DNA of 26,210 nt, taken from positions 1 to 26,210 of the forward strand of contig CALCJD010000029.1 of assembly GCA_937960895.1 (NCBI GenBank), given 5' to 3'. The stretch comes from an uncultured Spartobacteria bacterium. GTDB lineage: Bacteria; Verrucomicrobiota; Verrucomicrobiia; Chthoniobacterales; Terrimicrobiaceae. The notes under the pieces are model-generated. The model saw nothing but the letters and a program-made list of their open reading frames with translations, did no database searches and was not told the origin of the DNA. The number at the start of each line of letters is the position of its first letter. The first letter of the stretch is position 1. Positions 1 through 8,195 of this stretch are shown piece after piece. Both the position numbers and the translations under genes were made by a program.

Positions 1-567
1 CCCAAACCCACGCCCAAACCGACTCCCAAACCCACTCCAAAGCCGTCGCCCACGCCGAAGCCCACGCCCAAGGCTTCTCCCAAACCGAGCCCGAAGGCCT
101 CGCCGGCCGCCTCTCCCAAGGCCACCCCGAAGGCGTCTCCCAAGCCGGCCGGCACCGCCAAGGCCTCGGGAACCCCCGTGCCGAATGCGAAGGCGGGCAC
201 GTCCAACTCCAAAGGCACCGGCCAGGCCCAGAGCGGGGACGGATCGGCGTCCAAGGCCGGAAGCGCCGGCGGGGGATCCTCCCAGTTCGGGTGGTATCAT
301 GAATTGATCCACGACCGGTTCTACAGTCAATGGGAGCAGCCGAAATCGATTTTCGGAAACGCCAAAACCTTCGTCACCACGCTGCAGATCCGCATCGAGA
401 AAAACGGACGGATCTCCGACTTCAAGATTCTCAAATCCAGCGGCAACGTGGTGATGGACGAATCGGTGCTGGCCGCCGCCCGCAACGTCCTGCAGATCGA
501 TCCCCTGCCGCCCGGCCTCGGCTCCGGCGGCGCCTACACCGTGAACATCAATTTCGAGCTGGAATGA
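1..567 (+). CDS. TonB/TolA-like energy transducer, C-terminal part (5' end outside window)
   Basis: The reading frame is open from base 1, so the N-terminus, where a membrane anchor would be expected, lies outside the window. Residues 1-60 of the visible part are a Pro-Lys/Ser/Thr/Ala repeat (PKPTPKPTPK, then PKAS/PKPS units), the extended periplasm-spanning linker typical of TonB and TolA. A Gly/Ser-rich stretch follows, then a folded C-terminal domain from about base 290. It contains FYSQWEQP, the strand TTLQIRIEKNGRI, the ILKSSGN turn and a final NINFELE strand, which is the TonB_C pattern. TonB-family proteins pass proton-motive force from ExbBD/TolQR to outer-membrane partners. WYHELIHDRFYSQWEQP is somewhat TolA-like, so TonB versus TolA is open. 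There is no ATG in the visible linker; the GTG at 178 is in frame but is probably internal. Confidence 0.85.
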   Translation, partial: PKPTPKPTPKPTPKPSPTPKPTPKASPKPSPKASPAASPKATPKASPKPAGTAKASGTPVPNAKAGTSNSKGTGQAQSGDGSASKAGSAGGGSSQFGWYHELIHDRFYSQWEQPKSIFGNAKTFVTTLQIRIEKNGRISDFKILKSSGNVVMDESVLAAARNVLQIDPLPPGLGSGGAYTVNINFELE

Positions 568-657
568 AAAATTTCCGGCGTTCGGGGAGGGTTTTGCGAT
601 TTAAACCTTTCCCTGCCGCGGCATTCGTTGCAGAATAGAGGGTTTAAATTCACTTCA

Positions 658-1083
658 GTGGAAGGCAGTCGTTCCAGTCGCGCGGGAAAATTCAAGGCGG
701 TCAAGGAAGTCTCGGTCATGGTTTGGATCGAGAACCAGTTTGGCGAGGTCCTGTTGCTCAAGCAGCTGGGAGGCCGCAAACTTTGGACCCTGCCGGGGGG
801 GAAGGTGCGCCCGCGGGAATCGCTCCATCAGGCGGCCAAGCGCGAGGTTCTTGAGGAGACCGGGCTCAAGATCGACTCGCTGAGTTTCGTCCGCTACTTC
901 GACCGCTCCCAGAAGGGCGTGATCGCCTTCCTGTTCCGGGCCCGCATCAAGGGAAGGAACGACACCATTTTTCCGAAGCCGAAGGAAATCGACACGGCGC
1001 GCTTCAGTTCCTCGCTCCCCCGCAATTCCACCCCGTCGCTCAAGTATTTCTGGACCTCCACGCAGGAGGACCGCAAGAAGTGA
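658..1083 (+). CDS. Nudix (MutT-like) hydrolase
   Basis: Hydrolase of a nucleoside diphosphate linked to another moiety; the substrate cannot be told from the sequence. The Nudix box is complete: a Gly in PGGKV, the spaced Glu in PRES, then REVLEETGL, giving G-x5-E-x7-REVLEETGL with every metal-binding Glu present. The preceding strands (VSVMVWIENQFGEVLLLKQ) fit the Nudix core. The start is uncertain. TTG 628 and GTG 658 are in frame but have no good ribosome site. ATG 718 has AAGGAAG 8 bases upstream but would remove half of the first strand. I chose GTG 658 (141 aa) to keep the fold whole. The gene lies 90 bases after the TonB-like gene on the same strand and converges on the NMP kinase, with 13 bases between the stops. 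Confidence 0.85.
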   Translation: MEGSRSSRAGKFKAVKEVSVMVWIENQFGEVLLLKQLGGRKLWTLPGGKVRPRESLHQAAKREVLEETGLKIDSLSFVRYFDRSQKGVIAFLFRARIKGRNDTIFPKPKEIDTARFSSSLPRNSTPSLKYFWTSTQEDRKK

Positions 1084-1096
1084 CCCGCGGGGCGGA

Positions 1097-1729
1097 TCAG
1101 TTTTCCGGCAAGCCGTGTTCCGTGAATTCCCCGGGGTGACGGCGGTCGGCCACGATGTGCGAAATGATCTGGCTGAGCACCACCACGGGCGGTTCGGTGG
1201 CGTCGATCGGCACGATGAGGTCGGACCCGTAGTACTCAAGAAGCGGTTTCGATTCGCGCTCGTAGGTTTCGAGACGGTGGCGAATGACCTCCTCGTTGGC
1301 GTCGTCGAGACGGTTGTCCTTGATGGCGCGCTTTTTCAGCCGGGTCACGAGCTTGCTGCGGTCGGGGCAGCTCAGATGGAAGACCTTGCGTACATCGATG
1401 ATGGGTTTCATGAGTTCGGCCTGCCGGATGTTGCGCGGAATGCCGTCCAGAACCAGAAAGTCGATGTCCGGCTTGAACAAAAACGTTTTGACGCACTGCT
1501 GGATGCGCACGCGCCACAGCTCGACCGTCAGTTCATCGGGCACCAGCTCCCCCCGGCTGGAGTATTCGAGGAAGGCCCTGCCGAGCGGGGTCCGGGTGTC
1601 AAGGGACCGAAAGACGTCGCCACAGGCGCAGTGGAAGAAGCGGGGAATGTTTCCCAGGGTTTTGCCTTGGGTTCCCTTCCCGCTCCCGGGAGCTCCGAAA
1701 ATCAAGTAAGTCCGATATTTGGGGGACAC
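1097..1729 (-). CDS. Adenylate-kinase-like nucleoside monophosphate kinase
   Basis: Transfers phosphate from ATP to a nucleoside monophosphate, most likely AMP. The P-loop GAPGSGKGTQ is near the N-terminus, followed by the NMP-binding motif GDVFRSLD, the strand VLDGIPRN (adenylate kinases usually have GFPR) and the RLDDANEEVIRHRL segment that supplies LID arginines. The LID is the short form without a zinc finger. The frame stays open to GTG 1885, but that start lies 2 bases from the divergent pilB start at 1888, leaving no room for two ribosome sites or promoters. I therefore place the start at GTG 1729 (about 210 aa, a normal length). An upstream TTG in the same frame is possible, so the N-terminus is uncertain. 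With GTG 1729, positions 1730-1887 form the divergent promoter region. Confidence 0.82.
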   Translation of the reverse strand: MSPKYRTYLIFGAPGSGKGTQGKTLGNIPRFFHCACGDVFRSLDTRTPLGRAFLEYSSRGELVPDELTVELWRVRIQQCVKTFLFKPDIDFLVLDGIPRNIRQAELMKPIIDVRKVFHLSCPDRSKLVTRLKKRAIKDNRLDDANEEVIRHRLETYERESKPLLEYYGSDLIVPIDATEPPVVVLSQIISHIVADRRHPGEFTEHGLPEN

Positions 1730-1887
1730 GCGTCGCTTTGTAGCGAGCTCCGCCAAAGGATCAATACCGAAATCACGGTAATTTTTTCGGGGGGAGGGCC
1801 TTCCGGCGCAAACAACGTGAAAACTCGCAAGTTGTCTGTTGACCCTCCGCTTCAGTTCCGCAATCGTGTTCCGAATCCTCAGCACAA

Positions 1888-3555
1888 GTGGCTCATAACG
1901 AAGAATACGTTGTAGAAATCCTCCAGGATGTTGGTCTCATTACGCAAAGCCAGGTCGCCGAAGCCCGCGCCAAATCCGGCGGCGGCAGCGTCGTCAAAGA
2001 GCTGATCAACCTCGGCCTGATCACCCAGGAAGACGTCTCCCGCACGCTGGCCGCGCAGAACGGGATGGAATTCGTCGACCTGAGTGCGGTGGCTCCCCCG
2101 CCCGATGTGCTCGAAGCCATGGACGTCGAAGCCGCCAAACGGTTCCGGGCCGTGCCCATCGCGCTCCACGATGACACGCTGGTGGTGGCCATCGGCGACC
2201 CGATGGATATGGAGACGGCCGACGCCCTGTATGCCCTCCTCAACCGCGACATCGAATTTGTCTGCGCAACCCCCGAGGCCATCCAGAAGGCCATTCAGGA
2301 ATTCTACGGCAGCCCGGAGGGCTCCGAGGCGGAGAGCGAGTCGAACGAACTGCTCATGGCCGAGGGCGAGGCCACCGAAGGCGACGCCCCGATCATCAAG
2401 ATGGTGTCGACCCTCCTGCTGGAAGCCTACACCAACCGGGCCAGCGACATTCACCTCGAGCCGCTGGAAAACAAGTTCCGCGTCCGCTTCCGCATCGACG
2501 GCGTGCTGCAGGAAATGCACAGCCCGCCGAAAAAGCTGCACTCCGCCATCATCAGCCGGCTGAAGATCATGTCCGGCTCCATGAGCATCGCGGAAAAACG
2601 TCTGCCGCAGGACGGACGCATCCAGGTCAAACTCGGGCAAAAGGCGCTGGACCTCCGTGTTTCCAGCATTCCGACGGTGCACGGCGAAAGCATCGTCATG
2701 CGTATTCTCGACAAGACCTCGCTCATGCTGGGTCTGCCGGACCTCGGCTTCCTCTCCGACGACCAGGTGAAGTTCGAGCGGCTGATCAACCTGCCCGACG
2801 GCATCCTGCTGGTCACCGGTCCCACCGGCTCCGGCAAAACGACCACGCTCTACGCGTCGCTGCATTACATGAACAAGCCGGACCGGAAGATCATCACGGT
2901 CGAGGATCCGGTCGAATACCAGCTCAGCGGCATCAACCAGGTTCCGGTGAACGCCGAGATCGGCATGACCTTCCCGGCGGCGCTGCGCTCCATCCTGCGC
3001 CAGGCACCGAACATCATCATGATCGGTGAGATCCGCGACCTGGAGACGGCCAGCATTGCCATCAATGCCAGCCTCACCGGTCACCTCGTGCTTTCCACCC
3101 TTCACACCAACGATGCGCCCGGCGCCATTGCCCGTCTCGTCGACATCGGCATCAAGCCGTTCCTCGTTTCGAGCTCGGTGCGCGCCGCCCTGGCCCAGCG
3201 CCTCGTCCGGCGCCTCTGTCCCAACTGCAAGGAACCCGGGGAACTCTCCGAATACGAGGCCCGCACCCTCCGCATCGATGTGAACCAGCTCTCCGAGGCG
3301 ACGATCATGAAACCCCATGGCTGCGAGCAATGCCGCGGCAAGGGCTACAAGGGACGGCGCGGCATTTTCGAGCTGTTCACCGTGGACGACGAAATCCGTC
3401 ACATGATCATCAACGGGGCCACCACCATCCAGCTCCGGACACGCGCCCGCGAGCTCGGCATGCGCACCCTCCGCGAGGACGGCGTGCGCAAGGTGCTCGC
3501 CGGCATGACCACGGCGGAGGAGGTCATCACCACCACCATGACCGACACGGACTAG
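1888..3555 (+). CDS. pilB: Type IV pilus / type II secretion assembly ATPase, paralogue 1 (PilB/GspE)
   Basis: Cytoplasmic hexameric AAA-like motor that powers pilin polymerisation or pseudopilus extension. The N-terminal 130 residues form a GspE_N/MshEN-like domain (EILQDVGLITQSQ, then ELINLGLITQEDV, a duplicated helical motif that binds c-di-GMP in some relatives). The ATPase core follows. Walker A GPTGSGKTTTLY is near residues 310-322, the Asp box is TVEDPVEYQ, the Walker B/catalytic Glu is in MIGEIRD, and the His box is TGHLVLSTLHTND. A tetracysteine zinc site comes from CPNC and CEQC, before GYKGRRGIFEL. The usual LRQDPD before Walker B reads LRQAPN, so two normally acidic positions are changed. 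The start is GTG 1888 with no clear Shine-Dalgarno. The gene lies 66 bases upstream of a second paralogue, probably in one transcript. Confidence 0.93.
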   Translation: MAHNEEYVVEILQDVGLITQSQVAEARAKSGGGSVVKELINLGLITQEDVSRTLAAQNGMEFVDLSAVAPPPDVLEAMDVEAAKRFRAVPIALHDDTLVVAIGDPMDMETADALYALLNRDIEFVCATPEAIQKAIQEFYGSPEGSEAESESNELLMAEGEATEGDAPIIKMVSTLLLEAYTNRASDIHLEPLENKFRVRFRIDGVLQEMHSPPKKLHSAIISRLKIMSGSMSIAEKRLPQDGRIQVKLGQKALDLRVSSIPTVHGESIVMRILDKTSLMLGLPDLGFLSDDQVKFERLINLPDGILLVTGPTGSGKTTTLYASLHYMNKPDRKIITVEDPVEYQLSGINQVPVNAEIGMTFPAALRSILRQAPNIIMIGEIRDLETASIAINASLTGHLVLSTLHTNDAPGAIARLVDIGIKPFLVSSSVRAALAQRLVRRLCPNCKEPGELSEYEARTLRIDVNQLSEATIMKPHGCEQCRGKGYKGRRGIFELFTVDDEIRHMIINGATTIQLRTRARELGMRTLREDGVRKVLAGMTTAEEVITTTMTDTD

Positions 3556-3621
3556 GGAACCATGAGATTCACTCCCGTTCCCCTTCCCCTTTTCGATTAA
3601 CTTTCATTCGCGCAGCGCACC

Positions 3622-5313
3622 ATGGACGCCAAGCAAGTCACCGACATCTTTCTGGACGCGGGCTGGATCACCCCCGAACAGGCTCATTATTACATTCAGG
3701 AATCCGTCACCAGTGAAAAGCCCATCGAGCAGGTGATGGTCGAAAGCGGTCAGATGACCGAAGGGCAGTTTTACCAACTGCTCGCGGAATCCCTCGGCAC
3801 GGAGGTCGTCGACCTCGATGTTTTCGACGGCGATTCCCACACCCTCCACCTCATCCCGGCCGGTCTCGCCCGCCTGCACGGCGCGCTCCCCGTCGGCGCC
3901 TCCGAAAACACCATTTATGTCGCCCTGTCCGACCCGCTGGACACGCAGACGCCGGAGGACCTGCGGTTTGCCCTCGGCCGCGACATTCACGTCGTCATCG
4001 CCCCGCCCTACAAGGTGCGGAATCTGATCAAGGAGTACTACGGCTCCGAGGTCACCAGCATGGAGGACATCATCGGGCAGCTCGGTGAAAACCCCGAGGT
4101 GACCGTGGACGACGGGGGCGATACTTTCAACGCCCAGGCCGTGGCCGCCGAGGCCAACGCGGCGCCGATCATCCGCTTCGTCGACCTGATTCTCGACAAG
4201 GCCATCGCCGCCCGGGCGAGCGACATCCACTTCGAGCCCTTCGAAACCGAGTTCAAGATCCGCTACCGCGTGGACGGCGCCCTTTACGAGATGGATCCCC
4301 CGCCCCGTCATCTTGCGCTGCCGGTGATTTCGCGCGTGAAGGTCATGGCGAATCTCAACATCGCCGAACGCCGCCTGCCGCAGGACGGCCGCATTCAGCG
4401 TGTGGTCAACGGCAAACAGGTGGACCTCCGTGTTTCCACCCTCCCGACGACCTTCGGGGAAAGCGTGGTGCTCCGCGTGCTGGACCGCTCCGCGGTCAAT
4501 CTCGAGCTGGAGTCGCTCGGGATGCCCGACTACGTCTACAATCACATTCTCGAGGTCATCCAGAAGCCCAACGGCATCTTCATCGTGACCGGTCCGACCG
4601 GTTCGGGAAAAACCACGACCCTCTATTCCTGCCTGCGCAAGATCAACACCGTGGACTCCAAGCTGCTCACGGCGGAGGATCCGGTGGAATACGAAATCGA
4701 CGGCATCATTCAGGTGCCGATCAACGAAACGATCGGACTGACGTTTGCCCGCATCCTGCGCGCCTTCCTGCGTCAGGACCCCGACCGCATTCTCGTGGGG
4801 GAAACCCGCGACACGGAGACCGCCCAGATTTCCATCCAGGCCTCGCTCACGGGTCACCTTGTCTTTACGACGCTTCACACCAACGACTCCACCGGCGCGG
4901 TCACCCGTCTCGTGGACATGGGCGTCGAACCCTTCCTCATTTCCGCGTCCCTGGAATGCGTGCTCGCGCAGCGTCTCATCCGCAAGATCTGCACCACCTG
5001 CCGCTCCGCCTACGAGCCCACCGAAAACGTCCTGCAATCGCTGGGACTCTCGGTCCACGACATCGGCGACAAGAACTTCTTCTACGGCAAGGGGTGTGAG
5101 AACTGCAACATGACCGGATACAAGGGCCGCAAGGGCATCTATGAACTTCTCAAGATCACCGATCCCCTGCGTGAACTGATCAACGCCCGCGCCCCGGGCG
5201 TGGTGATGCGCCAGAAGGCCATTGAACTCGGCATGACGACCCTGCGCGAGGACGGTCTCCGCTGCATTTACGACGGCGAGACGACCATCGAGGAGGTCGT
5301 GAAGTATACGTAG
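3622..5313 (+). CDS. pilB: Type IV pilus / type II secretion assembly ATPase, paralogue 2 (PilB/GspE)
   Basis: Second full-length motor ATPase (563 aa), directly after the first. It has the same architecture: an N-terminal GspE_N-like region (IFLDAGWITPEQA, VMVESGQMTEGQF), Walker A GPTGSGKTTTLY near residue 325, Asp box TAEDPVEYE, canonical LRQDPD before the Walker B Glu (LVGETRD), His box TGHLVFTTLHTND, and the zinc cysteines CTTC and CENC followed by GYKGRKGIYELL. Unlike paralogue 1 it keeps both acidic residues of the LRQDPD motif. The ATG start at 3622 is not preceded by a recognisable Shine-Dalgarno. Neither pilT, pilC nor pilin genes are visible in the window; downstream is the convergent hemB. 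The pair may form one mixed motor or serve two systems; the sequence does not decide. Confidence 0.93.
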   Translation: MDAKQVTDIFLDAGWITPEQAHYYIQESVTSEKPIEQVMVESGQMTEGQFYQLLAESLGTEVVDLDVFDGDSHTLHLIPAGLARLHGALPVGASENTIYVALSDPLDTQTPEDLRFALGRDIHVVIAPPYKVRNLIKEYYGSEVTSMEDIIGQLGENPEVTVDDGGDTFNAQAVAAEANAAPIIRFVDLILDKAIAARASDIHFEPFETEFKIRYRVDGALYEMDPPPRHLALPVISRVKVMANLNIAERRLPQDGRIQRVVNGKQVDLRVSTLPTTFGESVVLRVLDRSAVNLELESLGMPDYVYNHILEVIQKPNGIFIVTGPTGSGKTTTLYSCLRKINTVDSKLLTAEDPVEYEIDGIIQVPINETIGLTFARILRAFLRQDPDRILVGETRDTETAQISIQASLTGHLVFTTLHTNDSTGAVTRLVDMGVEPFLISASLECVLAQRLIRKICTTCRSAYEPTENVLQSLGLSVHDIGDKNFFYGKGCENCNMTGYKGRKGIYELLKITDPLRELINARAPGVVMRQKAIELGMTTLREDGLRCIYDGETTIEEVVKYT

Positions 5314-5371
5314 GAGTGTTAGGACTTCGGTTTGTCAGTTTTCAGGGACACCGCGGACCGCGCGTCGGGTC

Positions 5372-5388
5372 GGCCTGACCTTCAGGCC
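5372..5388. terminator. Possible hairpin between convergent pilB2 and hemB
   Basis: A perfect 7-bp inverted repeat with a 3-base loop (GGCCTGA, then TCAGGCC) overlaps the hemB stop codon and lies about 60 bases after the pilB2 stop. No T-run follows on either strand, so it is a weak terminator candidate only. Confidence 0.25.
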
Positions 5389-6374
5389 CCCAAACGTTCC
5401 GCCACTTCGCGCGCGAAGTAGGTCAGGATCATGTCCGCACCGGCGCGTTTGATGGCGAGCAGGCTTTCGTCGCGGGTGCGTTCGTAATCGAGCCAACCCA
5501 GCCGGGCCGCGGCGTGGATCTGCGCGTATTCGCCGCTCACCTGATAGGCCGCGACGGGCAGTCGGGTGGCCTCGCGTACCGCCCGGATGACATCGAGGTA
5601 GGCTCCGGCGGGTTTGACCATGACAATGTCGGCGCCCTCGCGTTCGTCGAGGACCACCTCCCGCAGGGCCTCGAGGGAGTTGGCCGGATCCATCTGATAG
5701 CTGGCCTTGCTGATGGAGTCTCCGCCGATCTTGCTGCCCACGGCGTCGCGGAAGGGACCGTAATAGGCCGAGGCGTATTTGGCGGCGTACGAAAGGATGG
5801 CAACCTGCGAAAAACCCGCCTCATCGAGGGCGGACCGGATGGCCCCCACGCGTCCGTCCATCATGTCGGACGGCGCCACGATGTCGGCGCCCGCCCGGGC
5901 CTCCGCCACGGCCAGCCGACAGAGGATTTCCACCGTGGCGTCATTGTCCACATCGGAACCGTCCGGGGTCAGCACACCGTCATGTCCGTGGGACGTATAG
6001 GGGTCCAGCGCGACGTCGGTGATGACAAGCAGGTCCGGCAGCTCGGCCTTGATGCGGCGCACGGCGCGATAAAGCAGGCCGTCCTCCGCGAGGCCAACGG
6101 AACCCTGCGGGTCCTTCAGGGAGGAATCGATCGCCGGAAAAACCGCCACGGCCGGAATCCCCGCGGTCCGGGCGGCCTCGCATTCCCGCACCAGCGAATC
6201 CGCCGAGTGGCGCACCACGCCCGGCATGGAAGGGACGTCCACATTTTGGGAACCTTCGTGGACAAAAAGCGGATAAATCAGGTCGTCCGCGGAAACGCGG
6301 GTCTCCCGCACCAGCCGGCGCAGCGCGGCCGTGCGGCGCAGACGACGGGGACGCAGAGGCAGATCAAAGCTCAC
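5382..6374 (-). CDS. hemB: Delta-aminolevulinic acid dehydratase (porphobilinogen synthase)
   Basis: Condenses two 5-aminolevulinate molecules to porphobilinogen in the cytoplasm, the first common step of tetrapyrrole synthesis. The two active-site lysines are visible in SYAAKYASAYYGPFRDA and IVMVKPAGAYL; the second forms the Schiff base. The metal-site segment reads DVALDPYTSHGHDG. It has aspartates and Ala where zinc enzymes carry three cysteines, which matches the known non-zinc, magnesium-type signature DxALDx(Y/F)x3G(H/Q)DG. The length (330 aa) is normal and the protein is complete. The start is GTG 6374 (VSFDLPLRPRRLRR, the usual Arg-rich N-terminal arm). The gene lies downstream of hscA on the same strand with a 173-base gap that contains a hairpin, so it probably has its own promoter. 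Confidence 0.96.
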   Translation of the reverse strand: MSFDLPLRPRRLRRTAALRRLVRETRVSADDLIYPLFVHEGSQNVDVPSMPGVVRHSADSLVRECEAARTAGIPAVAVFPAIDSSLKDPQGSVGLAEDGLLYRAVRRIKAELPDLLVITDVALDPYTSHGHDGVLTPDGSDVDNDATVEILCRLAVAEARAGADIVAPSDMMDGRVGAIRSALDEAGFSQVAILSYAAKYASAYYGPFRDAVGSKIGGDSISKASYQMDPANSLEALREVVLDEREGADIVMVKPAGAYLDVIRAVREATRLPVAAYQVSGEYAQIHAAARLGWLDYERTRDESLLAIKRAGADMILTYFAREVAERLGA

Positions 6375-6463
6375 CCGGAAAGGATGTTGGCCCCGCCCCC
6401 GGTCGTCAACGTTGGAGTCCCGGGGCCACGGCCGCGGGGGCCGGACAAAACCGCATCAAACCG

Positions 6464-6496
6464 CCGGCTTCGGACCGGATACCGGATCCGAGCCGG
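6464..6496 (-). terminator. Hairpin downstream of hscA, probable terminator
   Basis: CCGGCTTCGGA pairs with TCCGAGCCGG (one bulge), and an inner CCGG-ATA-CCGG extends the stem. Read on the minus strand it lies about 50 bases after the hscA stop and is followed by GGTTTGATGCGGTTTTG, which is moderately T-rich. It fits a terminator for the isc genes upstream of the hemB promoter. Confidence 0.4.
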
Positions 6497-6547
6497 CCAA
6501 CGCCTGAACGCCAACGTCCCCTTTTTCCTGTCCCGAATTCCCACCGG

Positions 6548-8179
6548 CTAGAGCCGGCCTTCCATGACGGCTTCCACCAGCCGCGCCGCCAGGGGTTCGG
6601 TGGCCTTGTCGAGTTCGTTGAGGGCGGTTTTCAATTTTCGCAACGACCGCTCCTCCCGGGCGCGCCGCACCTTTTCCACCAGTCCGGCAATGGCGGCCCG
6701 CTCGTCCTCCGTGACCTCGGCGCCGAGACGTTGCAGGGCGGTGTCCACGGCGGGCAGCATTTCATCCGCCTTCAGGCACGCCTCGGTGAACTGCCGGTCG
6801 TCCATGTCCTCGAAGGCGTGTTCGAGCGATTCGGCGAGCATTTTCTCCACCGCTTCGTCGCTCACCTCAACGGCGCTCTGAATTTCGACTCTGGTGTCCC
6901 TGCCGGTGGCGATGTCGCGGGCCAGCACGTGCAGGAGTCCGCTGGCGTCGATCTCAAACTGGACTCCCACGCGCGCCTGGCCGCGCGGGGCCGGGGTGAA
7001 GGCGATCTCGAATTCGCCCAGCTTCCAGTTGTCGCGCGCCATTTCGCGCTCTCCCTGCAGGACCGAGATGCGCATCGTGGTCTGGTTCGCGGCGGCATTG
7101 GTGAACATTTCCCCGGCCTTGCACGGGATCGTGGTGTTGCGCGGAATCAACACGTTCATCAGCCCGCCGAAGGTTTCGATCCCGAGCGAAAGCGGCGTGA
7201 CATCGAGCAGGGTCACATTCTGCACGGCGCCTTCGAGGATGCCGGCCTGGATGACCGCCCCGAGGGCCACCGCCTCGTCGGGATGCTGGCTGATGTTGGG
7301 TTCGCGCTGGAAAAGCTCGCGCACAAACTCCCGCACGAGCGGAAAGCGCGTCGCCCCGCCCACCAGAATCACCTCGTCGAGATCACCGACCCCAAGGTGG
7401 GCGTCATGCAACGAGCGCAGACACAGCGCGCGGGTGCGTTCGATGATGGGCCGGCAGACGGCGTCGAGGCGCGGATCCCGGTCCGGGGCCTCCTTGCGCC
7501 GCCGGGCCTCCTCCAGATCGATGCCAAACTCCGCGGCAATGGCGCGGTCCAGGTCGTCACCCCCCAACTGGGTGTCCCCATTGGTGGACAGAACATTAAA
7601 CACCCCCCCGCTCAACTCGAGAATCGAAATGTCGAACGTGCCTCCGCCCAGGTCGTAAACGGCCACGCGGGATTTCTCGCCGAGCCGGTCGAGTCCGTAG
7701 GCCAGAGCCGCGGCGGTCGGCTCGGCCAGCAGACGCTCCACGGTGAATCCCGCCAGTTCCCCCGCCCGTTTGGTGGCCGCCCGCTGGCTGTCGTTGAAAT
7801 AGGCGGGCACGGTGATGACGGCCCGCGTCACCGCAATCCCCAGGGCCCGCTCGGCGTCGGCCTTGAGTTTTTTCAGAATGAGCGCGGAAATTTCCTCCGG
7901 CGATTCGCCGTGCGGTCCGGCGTTTTTCTGCCGTCCCATCAGGCGCTTCACCGACGTCACCGCCTCGTCGCGATGCGCGAGGGCCTCCCCGCCCACCACG
8001 GGCGGGCCATCCGGCCGGAACCAGACGACCGAGGGCGTCAGCCGGCGGCCGGTTTCATCCGCAAACAAAACCGGAAAGCCGGAGTCCATCGCTCCGATGA
8101 GTGAGTTGGTGGTGCCGAGATCAATACCGACGATCATGCGATCAAGCTGAACGCTCCGGGCGGAACGTTCAACGCTCAT
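6548..8179 (-). CDS. hscA: HscA-type Hsp70 chaperone for Fe-S cluster biogenesis
   Basis: Hsp70-family ATPase that works with HscB to release Fe-S clusters from the IscU scaffold. The nucleotide-binding domain shows GIDLGTTNSLIG, VPAYFNDSQR, YDLGGGTFDIS, GGDDLD and VILVGGATRFP. The substrate-binding domain (TPLSLGIETFGG, IPRNTTIP) and a helical lid follow. The frame is open to 8437, but that part is the hscB gene in another frame; the real start is ATG 8179 (543 aa) or ATG 8137. The protein is clearly shorter than the roughly 615 aa usual for HscA. The segment between GGDDLD and VILVGG (subdomain IIB) is about 30 residues short, and a similar shortening follows SVKRLMGRQ. It is third in iscA-hscB-hscA; 16 bases separate it from the hscB stop. 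Confidence 0.9.
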   Translation of the reverse strand: MSVERSARSVQLDRMIVGIDLGTTNSLIGAMDSGFPVLFADETGRRLTPSVVWFRPDGPPVVGGEALAHRDEAVTSVKRLMGRQKNAGPHGESPEEISALILKKLKADAERALGIAVTRAVITVPAYFNDSQRAATKRAGELAGFTVERLLAEPTAAALAYGLDRLGEKSRVAVYDLGGGTFDISILELSGGVFNVLSTNGDTQLGGDDLDRAIAAEFGIDLEEARRRKEAPDRDPRLDAVCRPIIERTRALCLRSLHDAHLGVGDLDEVILVGGATRFPLVREFVRELFQREPNISQHPDEAVALGAVIQAGILEGAVQNVTLLDVTPLSLGIETFGGLMNVLIPRNTTIPCKAGEMFTNAAANQTTMRISVLQGEREMARDNWKLGEFEIAFTPAPRGQARVGVQFEIDASGLLHVLARDIATGRDTRVEIQSAVEVSDEAVEKMLAESLEHAFEDMDDRQFTEACLKADEMLPAVDTALQRLGAEVTEDERAAIAGLVEKVRRAREERSLRKLKTALNELDKATEPLAARLVEAVMEGRL

Positions 8180-8195
8180 CTCCGGAATTCCGGCA

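Noticed and set aside
1..180. Short tandem repeats that could be a CRISPR-like array
   Set aside because: The units are 12-15 bases, in frame, have no spacers and encode a Pro-Lys linker.
1879..3402. 507-aa open frame opposite the first pilB
   Set aside because: It is antisense to a clear ATPase, rich in Asp/Gly/His/Val as expected for the reverse of high-GC codons, and has no domain.
3604..5058. 484-aa open frame opposite the second pilB
   Set aside because: Same reason: a reverse-strand shadow of a real gene.
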